Assembly: GCA_900491605.1 (NCBI GenBank)
Contig: UESW01004820.1
Location: 179,542-243,541, forward strand
Direction: 5' to 3'
DNA: 64,000 bases
Origin: Calamus simplicifolius
Lineage: Eukaryota; Streptophyta; Magnoliopsida; Arecales; Arecaceae
Of this stretch, positions 57,619 through 64,000 are shown in pieces (position 1 is the first letter of the stretch; every line of letters begins with the position of its first letter). Under the pieces are notes generated by a model, which saw only the letters and a list, made by a program, of their open reading frames with translations, made no database searches and was not told where the DNA came from. The translations under genes were made by a program, and so were the position numbers.

Positions 57619-58251
57619 CTACTCTGGCACAAACAAAGGCTGAAGCTTGCCAGCCGAACACTGATGTTCAGCCTTAATCTGCTGACACACCAAACACTTA
57701 GATACATATTTAGCTATCTCCTTTTTCATACCATTCCACCAGTAATTCTGTTTGATAGTTCTATGCATCTTAGTACTACCTGGATGCATTGAATAAGCTG
57801 AGCTATGTGCTTCCTTTAAAATATGATCTTTCACTGATTCCATAGCTGGCACACAAACTCTACCCTTGAATAATAACACCCCATCACCTCTAACAGAAAA
57901 CTCTGACTGAGACCCACTCTGAATTAAATTTCTAGCTTTAAGCAACTGTAGATCTAGTAGCTGAACTTCTCTTATTTCCTCTAGCATCTGGGGTCTCAAT
58001 CTAAAAGTAGCCAGCAAGGCTCTTGATTCTTCTACAGCTAGCTCTGCATCTAACCTCCTTAACTCAATCATCAAGGATAGCTGTACTATTCTAATAGAAG
58101 CCAATGTAGCCATAGACATTCGACTCAAGGCATCAGCCACAACATTAGCTTTCCTTGGGTGATACTCAATAGTGCAATCATAATCTTTAATCAATTCAAT
58201 CCATCTTCTCTGCCTCAAATTCAATTCCTTTTGGGTCATAATATATTTCAA
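57619..58251 (-). pseudogene. Gypsy-2 RNase H end and integrase zinc domain
   Basis: Open 210-codon frame: NLRQRRWIELIKDYDCTIEY and GKANVVADALSR-like KANVVADALSRMS mark the RNase H end; HPGSTKMHRTIKQNYWWNGM and CLVCQQIKAEHQ are the HHCC zinc domain of gypsy integrase. Confidence 0.85.
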
Positions 58252-58275
58252 GCTCTTATGATCAGTAAATATCTG

Positions 58276-58989
58276 TTACCTTCTTCCATACAAGTAGTGC
58301 CTCCAAACCTTCAATGCAAATATAACAGCAGCTAACTCCAAATCATGGATGTGGTAATTCTTTTCATGGGATCTCAACTGTCTAGATATATAAGCCACCA
58401 CTTTCTCATTTTGCATTAAAACACACAGCAAACCCTTCAATGAGGGATCACTATAGATCACATAATCACTGGCACTATCAAGGAATATTAGAATTAGGGC
58501 TGAGGTTAATCTCTTTTTCAATTCATCCAAACTCTTCTGGCATTCATTAGACCAATCAAACTTGATATTCTTTCTAAGCAGCTTAGTCATAAGAGAAGCC
58601 AACATCGAAAAATTTTCTATAAATCTTCTATAATATCCTGCTAGCCCCAAGAAACTCCTCACCTCAGTCTGATTGGTAGGTGATACCCAATTTACTATAG
58701 CTTCAATCTTTTGAGGATCTACCATAATACATTTGGCTGAAACTACATGTCCCAAGAACTTTACCTTATCCAACCAAAATTCACTCTTACTAAACTTTGT
58801 ATATAATTGCTTTTCTCTTAATATCTGCAAAACTATCCTCAAATGCTGCTCATGCTCTTCACTACTTCTAGAATAAATCAAGATGTCATCAATGAATAGT
58901 ATCACAAATTTATCTAGATACTCCTGAAATACTTGATTCATCAAACTCATAAAAGTAGCTGGAGCATTTGTCAAGCCAAATGGCATCAA
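58276..58989 (-). pseudogene. Gypsy-2 reverse transcriptase, second half
   Basis: Begins MPFGLTNAPATFMSLMNQVF, the middle of a normal gypsy RT, with catalytic ILFIDDILIYSRSSEEH, GLAGYYRRFIENFSMLASL, and RNase H LELAAVIFALKVWRHYLYG. The first half of RT, with the initial catalytic Asp, is missing: the protease end (LRLKEFD) is fused directly to it at the word TTTGATGCCATTTGG. Confidence 0.9.
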
Positions 58990-59344
58990 ACTCTTTCAAT
59001 CTCAAAGGAATCAAATCTGCTGCTAATTTCTGACCCTCCATAGAAAAATCACAGCCTCTATATACTTGGTCTACTATAAAAGGCCTCCCTACGGGCATAG
59101 ATACTACCAACTAGCTACCCAACTGGCCCACATCTCTAACTAGATGCTTAGCAAATTCACATGAGATAAATGAATGCGTAGATCCATAATTAATTAAAAT
59201 ATATACATCATGATTATCAACGGGTAGCATACCTGTCACCATATCTGGATCAATCTGGGCCTCCTGCCTGGTCATGGCAAACACTCTAGCCTCGGCCCTT
59301 GGAACACTGAATGACCCTTCCGACTGATTAACATTAGGCCCCAC
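58990..59344 (-). pseudogene. Gypsy-2 protease, active-site Asp lost
   Basis: DNHDVYILINYGSTHSFISC corresponds to the usual ID[S/P]GSTHSFIS block. The catalytic Asp is Asn here (GAT to AAT), which would abolish proteolysis. A stop follows at 59,111, then PVGRPFIVDQVYRGCDFSM and LRLKEFD. Confidence 0.8.
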
Positions 59345-60573
59345 CTAACTGGCTGAAGCCGCAACACCACTGTCACCCCTTCTACTAGGCTGTTCTCTTG
59401 GCACTACTGGCCCCTGGGGAAGCCCACCAGCTTGCTGCCCTCTCCTAGGGCAATCTCTCTTCAGGTGACCTAGATCACCACAAATATAACATCCTTTATT
59501 GCCCCTCCTACACTCTCCCAAATAAAGTCTTCCACATACATTACATGAAGGTATATTTTTTCCTCCACTAGAAGGACGACCTTGCTCCCCTACATCATCA
59601 GACACCCTGCTGGTGGCAACTTGAGGCACATTCAAATAAGGCTTCCTTTGGGCTGGGCTAGATACTGACACAGATACCGATCCCCTGCCCACATTATCAA
59701 GGGCTCTAAAACCATAATAAAACTATCCAGTCCTCTGGGGTTTCTTAAATGGCTGAGTTCCTTCCGGAGCAGAAGGATAACTAGGAGCATTTCTTTTCAT
59801 TCTATCATGCCTCCTACTCATATATTCTTTTTCAATCTCTTCAGCTTTGAGTGCTTCTGCACCAACTCAAAATAACTATTATAGGTCTTCACATGGATCT
59901 TGGCTTTAATAGGGAGATTCAATCCATCCTGGAATAGTCAACACCTCTCCCTCTCATCAACCACCAAGGCCCTAGTAAACTGAGATAACTCAACAAAAGT
60001 GGCTTCATAATCTGCCACAGACATCATCCCCTGAGTCAAACTAAGGAAATCCATCCTCTTTTGATCCCTATAAATCTCAGAATAATATTGCTGATGAAAT
60101 TCTCTTTTAAAATATTTCCATGATAACTCCATCCTCTGGGGCTACCTGCTATAAATAGATCTCCACCAACTCTAGGCTCTACCCTCCAGTAAAAAGGCGG
60201 CAATACCCAACCTTTGCTCCTCAGAGCATCCCATCACATCAAATACCCTCTCGATCCTTTGCAGCCATGCTCCAGCCTGAATAGGATCAGTAGTTCCCTG
60301 GAACTCTAGAGCCCCCAACTTCCTGACTCTTTTCACATTCCTCACAACCTCCAAATTTTTAGCTGGAAGGCTGGAACTAGCACCCACAGCTGCTACCACA
60401 GCCTGAGTAATCATGCTTACCAGCTCTAGCATGCTAGGCCCCTGAGTCTGTGCCTGAGATGGGTCCATTGGCACATGGGTAGCAGAGGGTGATGAAGACT
60501 CTGGCATCTGCTCTGAAGATGCCCTCACTCTAGCCTCATTAGATACTGGTTCGATGGAATCACTAGAAGCCAT
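59345..60573 (-). pseudogene. Gypsy-2 gag
   Basis: Starts MASSDSIEPVSNEARVRASS at 60,573. LEFQGTTDPIQAGAWLQRIE and GIAAFLLEGRA are gag-domain signatures; after a stop, WKYFKREFHQQYYSEIYRDQ and SVADYEATFVELSQF (60,132-59,938). Zinc knuckle CYICGDLGHLKRDCPRRG at about 59,470. Stops near 60,172, 59,938 and 59,700 break it. Confidence 0.85.
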
Positions 60574-60793
60574 TCTACCAATTTGACTTCTTCTAACTGA
60601 CCTTCTGGGTCTACTTGACTCTGCTTCTATCCCTGCCTAAGGATTGCTCTGTCTCTTTAGATGCCTTTGTAGTAATCGTCCTACAAGACATTATTCATTA
60701 CATCAGTTTTATAATTCAATAGCTATAATCATAATCATTCAATCATCCTAGACTCATACTCATACTTATTCCCCTAGAACCTAATAACCTAGG

Positions 60794-60805
60794 GCTCTGA
60801 TACCA
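60794..60805 (-). promoter_or_regulatory. Primer-binding site of Gypsy-2
   Basis: The minus strand reads TGGTATCAGAGC, complementary to initiator methionine tRNA, about nine bases from the 5' LTR stub. Confidence 0.85.
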
Positions 60806-60814
60806 AAACTTTTC

Positions 60815-60918
60815 TGCTCCCCCATCTCTCAGAGGCCACCGACAGCATACTTGCATACCTGTGGTAATCAGATAGAGTTTTACTAGTCTTTAGTAGCGCT
60901 CCATAAAGAGCTAGAGAA
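60815..60918 (-). repeat. 5' LTR stub of Gypsy-2
   Basis: Matches 53,693-53,800 (GGCCACCGACAGCATAC, GATAGAGTTTTACTAGTC, CCATAAAGAGCTAGAGAA) and then stops abruptly. The remaining ~2.7 kb of LTR are absent. Confidence 0.85.
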
Positions 60919-61313
60919 TCGTGGTTTATGCAATATTTAGTGATGACATCCTTTGATATTACGTCAAAGATAACAACCTTAATCCAATATTTATGCATAG
61001 TAATATCTAATAATATTATGGTTTCAATATTGAACAAGCTAGACCAAAATTTTCTATAACATATCAACTGTGGCATATCTATTAAAGTCATATATAATCA
61101 AATTCCCAACATAACATATCCCAATATGAAGGAATTGTAACTTAAATTAAAGCCTAATTCACAACAATTTCATAATGACAATAAAATGGAATAACATATG
61201 TCAGATGTTCACCAGTAAACTGCCATGCATAGTTTAATAGACTGAGAAATTGAACCATGACTATATAAAAATCACTAATCAATTATGACTAAATTAATTT
61301 AAAACATAAGCAC
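60919..61313. other. Unassigned AT-rich segment between two breakpoints
   Basis: About 395 bases unlike anything else in the window. Bounded left by the truncated Gypsy-2 LTR and right by the duplicated Copia-A block. The open frame on the minus strand (to 60,789) has no known motif. Confidence 0.5.
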
Positions 61314-61513
61314 TGAGAATAATTTACTGGCTTACTACTCCAAAACTCCTCTGGAATTTCAAATCCAAGAGTTTTTGTCGATGCTCGATTAATCAAGTAA
61401 CATGGCATATTCACAGCCTCTTCCCAAAACCTCTTGTTATGTTTTGTAGAACTCAACATACTTTGGACCCTTTCCATGAGTGTTAAATTTAACCTCTCTG
61501 TCACACCATTTTA

Positions 61514-61744
61514 TTATGGTGTACTAGGTACTGTAAGGTGTCGCAAAATTTCATGCTCGCTGCAAAACTTCTTAAATTCCCTGAAACAATATTTTCCTCC
61601 ATTATCTAAATGTAGGAACTTGATTTTCAAACCTTTTTCTATTTCTACTAGAGCCTTGAATTTCTTAAAAGTCTCAAAAACATCAGATTTATGCTTCAGA
61701 ATATATATCCAAGCCTTACAAGAATAATCATCAATGAAGGACAT
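61514..61744 (-). pseudogene. Copia-B integrase core fragment
   Basis: FIDDYSCKAWIYILKHKSDV and LHLDNGGKYC as in Copia-A, with one residue changed near the end (K to R). The frame downstream, at 61,504-61,314, carries FWEEAVNMPCYLINRAST and ends at the breakpoint. Confidence 0.8.
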
Positions 61745-61868
61745 AAAATAGAAACACCCACCCAGTGACTTATTAGGTGAGATTAATCAAGAAAGTCCTT
61801 ACCCCGCTGCAGTGATAAAGAGAAAGAAAGCTTTCTTTGCTTGCCATAGATGTAGTCTTCACAAAATT

Positions 61869-62390
61869 CTAGTGATGCTGACTTGTATCATGGAAGAGCT
61901 CCCTATTTGATAATAGTTGTAGCCCACGCTCATTCATATGTCCCAAACAACGATGCCAAATCATAGGAGACACAATGTTTGTAGTTGCTACTGCGGCCTC
62001 TTCCACCTGAGTTTCGTCCACTAATTTATATAGGTTATCCAAAAGCTCTTCCTTCATCACCACCAAACTCCCTTGGCATACCTTCAATTGATTTTTCTTT
62101 CTGACAAACTTGAGACCTTGCTTGCAAAGCTTTCCAAGTGATAGCAAACTCATGCGAAGTTCAGAGACATGCCACACATTAGAAAACATCTGAATTGAAC
62201 CATCAAACATCTTGATCCAAACATCTCCAATTCCAACCATAAGACAAGTAGCATTGTTACCCAAATAAATAAGTCCACCATCCGATGATTTGTATGCATG
62301 AAACCACCCCCTAAAAGGAGTCATGTGAAAAGATGCCCCCGAATCCAAAATCCAATGTTGTGCAAATTCAGAGCTTTCAATTGTTGTCAA
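61869..62390 (-). pseudogene. Copia-B protease and pre-integrase
   Basis: WILDSGASFHMTP active site, continuing 173 codons through PMIWHRCLGHMNERGLQLLS, the pre-integrase HHCC start. Longer than its twin because the extra T at about 61,999 keeps the frame. Shows that the twin's break is a single-base difference. Confidence 0.85.
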
Positions 62391-62891
62391 AGCATCCCCA
62401 TCTTCTGAAATAGATAAATCAGTTTCACCTTATGCTTCATTACCTTGGAAACTTCCTGATTCAACTTTTGTATCAACTCCTTTAGTCCAGCAATCTTTCT
62501 TCACATGCCCTATTTTTCCACAGTTCTAACACTTTACCTTCTTCTTGCCCTTGGATTTAGATCTTGATTTCCCTGGATTATAATGTTCCTTCTCGAAAGG
62601 TCTTTCTCGTGGTACCATGGCCTCCCCAGAAGAGCTTCCTTAGCTAGATCTCTGCCTCATCTCCTCTGTTAGCAATGATGCAACAACTGACTTCATCTTG
62701 AGGGTTTCAACATGATTCAAGTTCATAATAAGATTATCTCAAGATTCTAGCATAGAACACAGTAGAATGCTGGCCTTCTCTTCATCTTCAATTTTCACAT
62801 CTAGGGCTGTAAGCTTGCTCACAATGAAAATGAATACTCCCAAGTGCTATTGAATTGATGCCTCGTCCTTCATCTTCAGATTATATAATTA

Positions 62892-63215
62892 TCATCTCAA
62901 ATAAATTTTATTCAACAAAGACTTCCCTTCATAGAGATTCTTTAACTTTTGCCAAATCCCTTTTGCAGTAGTCTCTGTCTCAATATTAAATAATACAAAA
63001 TCATCTAATGCCAAATAGAGGTTTACCATAGCCAGTTTATCTTTCTCCATATATTGCTCATCTAATATTTCTTGCAGTTTATTTTCTTTTCCTTGCAAAG
63101 AAATTCCACAACCATACTTGATCAATACTGCCTGGATCTTCATCTTCCAAAGTGCAAAGTTTGATCCATCAAACCTTGGTACTTCATAATTAGTTGTCAT
63201 CACCTTGCTCTCCAT
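62892..63215 (-). pseudogene. Copia-B gag, N-terminal part
   Basis: Starts MESKVMTTNYEVPRFDGSNF at 63,215; identical in sense to the gag fragment of Copia-A, ending at the same premature stop. 62,400-62,890 is degraded gag with the same stop-bearing zinc knuckle (NCGKIGHVKKDCW). Confidence 0.8.
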
Positions 63216-63264
63216 TCTTTCAAAAATAATCTCTTAAAAAAAGATCAACTTTGCCCTGATACCA

Positions 63265-63946
63265 AATTAAAGGAACCGATCGGGTAATAACCGAGCACAC
63301 CTCAGATTACATGGTACACAAATGCAGCAATAATCCAGGTTATTTTGTAGAGAAAAATAATTGAACAAATAAATAATATCGTAAGAGAAATAATCAAGCA
63401 ACAAAATAAAAAGATCAACACACCAGATGTAACATGGTTCCACCTTTTATCCTTGGCATACGTCTACAGGCAAGACCTCCTCGATGATTCTTTTATTTAT
63501 TAATCTATGCCACAAAATTATAAAAGAAAAATGATAAGAACTTATCTCTCAAAAGCCTCAGAATTTCCTCACAAGAACTCCAAAAACCTCACCAACAAGA
63601 TCATCTCCAAAGCGTACCCCCAACCCATGCTCACAGCCTCCTTTTTATAGACTAAAAAACCCTATTCATGCATGAATTGGGACAATAACCAGCCGTTGGA
63701 TCAAAACAAAAATGACGGCCTGAATGTATAAAAAGTAAACCCTATTTATGCATGAATTGGGACAATAACCAACCGTTGGATCAAAACAAAAAGGATGGCC
63801 TAAATGTATAAGAAAGTAAACCCTATTCTTGCATGAATTAGGACAATAACTATCCATTGGATCAAAACATGAAAGAATGGCCTGGATGTATAAGAAAGTA
63901 AACCCGTGCGAATATAACGGGCCATGCACAGATCTGCATCTCAACA
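63265..63946 (-). repeat. 5' LTR of Copia-B
   Basis: Follows 13,191-13,870 base for base apart from a few one-base indels. Three ~70-bp tandem units with CATGAATTGGGACAATAACC. Confidence 0.9.
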
Positions 63947-64000
63947 CTAATTAGGAGCTTGGCTACCCAAATTTTATGTGTTTAAAAAAATCACAACTTT

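Larger units (their letters stand above)
53690..60918 (-). mobile_element. Gypsy-2: Ty3/gypsy chromovirus, minus strand, internally deleted
   Basis: 3' LTR 53,690-56,514, pol and gag 56,580-60,573 on the minus strand, PBS 60,794-60,805, and a 5' LTR stub to about 60,918. Order gag-protease-RT-RNase H-integrase-chromodomain. It sits inside Sirevirus-3. The 5' LTR is cut after about 105 bases. Not autonomous: RT half deleted, protease Asp lost, several stops. Confidence 0.85.
61314..63946 (-). mobile_element. Copia-B: truncated copy of Copia-A
   Basis: Contains the 5' LTR (63,265-63,946), PBS (63,253-63,264), gag, protease and part of integrase; RT and the 3' LTR are absent because the duplication breaks at 61,314 in the integrase. 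Same stops as Copia-A, plus a longer protease frame. Confidence 0.9.
61314..64000 (-). repeat. Duplicated block: second copy of 11,243-13,924
   Basis: From TGAGAATAATTTACTGGC to the window end the sequence follows 11,243-13,924 with only about a dozen differences, more than half of them one-base indels. The match continues about 54 bases past the LTR (CTAATTAGGAGCTTGGCTAC), that is, into COMT intron 3 flank, so this is a duplicated genomic segment and not a second insertion. Confidence 0.95.

Noticed and set aside
61314..64000. An independent second insertion of the same copia family
   Set aside because: Homology continues past the LTR into flanking intron sequence, which an independent insertion would not share.

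Overview
This is plant nuclear DNA, almost certainly from a monocot; a palm is my best guess, but nothing here proves it. The evidence is a split O-methyltransferase gene with GT-AG introns and a GC-rich first exon, buried in nested plant LTR retrotransposons (Ty1/copia including Sireviruses, and Ty3/gypsy chromoviruses), a CACTA DNA transposon and RTE-clade LINE fragments. I see no intact host protein-coding gene, and no rRNA, tRNA or CRISPR.

Layout, left to right. (1) 1-4.6 kb: an RTE LINE fragment fused to a minus-strand, intron-containing 'putative gypsy-type transposon' gene. A 614-bp tandem duplication spans the junction. (2) 4.6-6.6 kb: one LTR and the 3' tail of a minus-strand Sirevirus, ending in a near-perfect 71-bp fold-back. 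(3) 6.66-16.5 kb: a caffeic-acid-O-methyltransferase-like (COMT) pseudogene on the plus strand. Exons 1-3 are compact; intron 3 is about 8.6 kb and holds a minus-strand Ty1/copia element at 8.48-13.87 kb. (4) 16.5-19.27 kb: degraded repeats and a LINE 3' tail. (5) 19.27-47.53 kb: an old plus-strand gypsy chromovirus (Gypsy-1) split by a 7.8-kb CACTA element (23,587-31,376, target duplication ttt) and by a young full-length Sirevirus (32,883-43,917, 11,035 bp, target duplication atctg). (6) 47.53-53.69 kb: an older Sirevirus sitting in the 3' LTR of Gypsy-1. (7) 53.69-60.92 kb: a minus-strand gypsy chromovirus (Gypsy-2) inserted in that Sirevirus. (8) 60.92-61.31 kb: unassigned. (9) 61.31-64.0 kb: a near-identical second copy of 11.24-13.92 kb, including flanking intron sequence.

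The nesting gives a relative order: Gypsy-1 is older than the CACTA element, the young Sirevirus and the 47.5-kb Sirevirus; that last one is older than Gypsy-2. LTR divergence agrees: the Gypsy-1 LTRs differ widely, while those of the young Sirevirus differ by about 1%.

The most interesting signal is a phased array of a 10-bp palindrome (GAGTCGACTC and close variants). Site starts are about 21 bp apart, with jumps of about 40 and 49-50 bp. The array lies just upstream of the TATA box in Sirevirus LTRs. It appears with nearly the same spacing series in the LTR of the unrelated Gypsy-2, and again inside the young Sirevirus just before its envelope-like ORF. It looks like a cis-regulatory module shared by two retrotransposon superfamilies. 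All counts and identities were made by eye.
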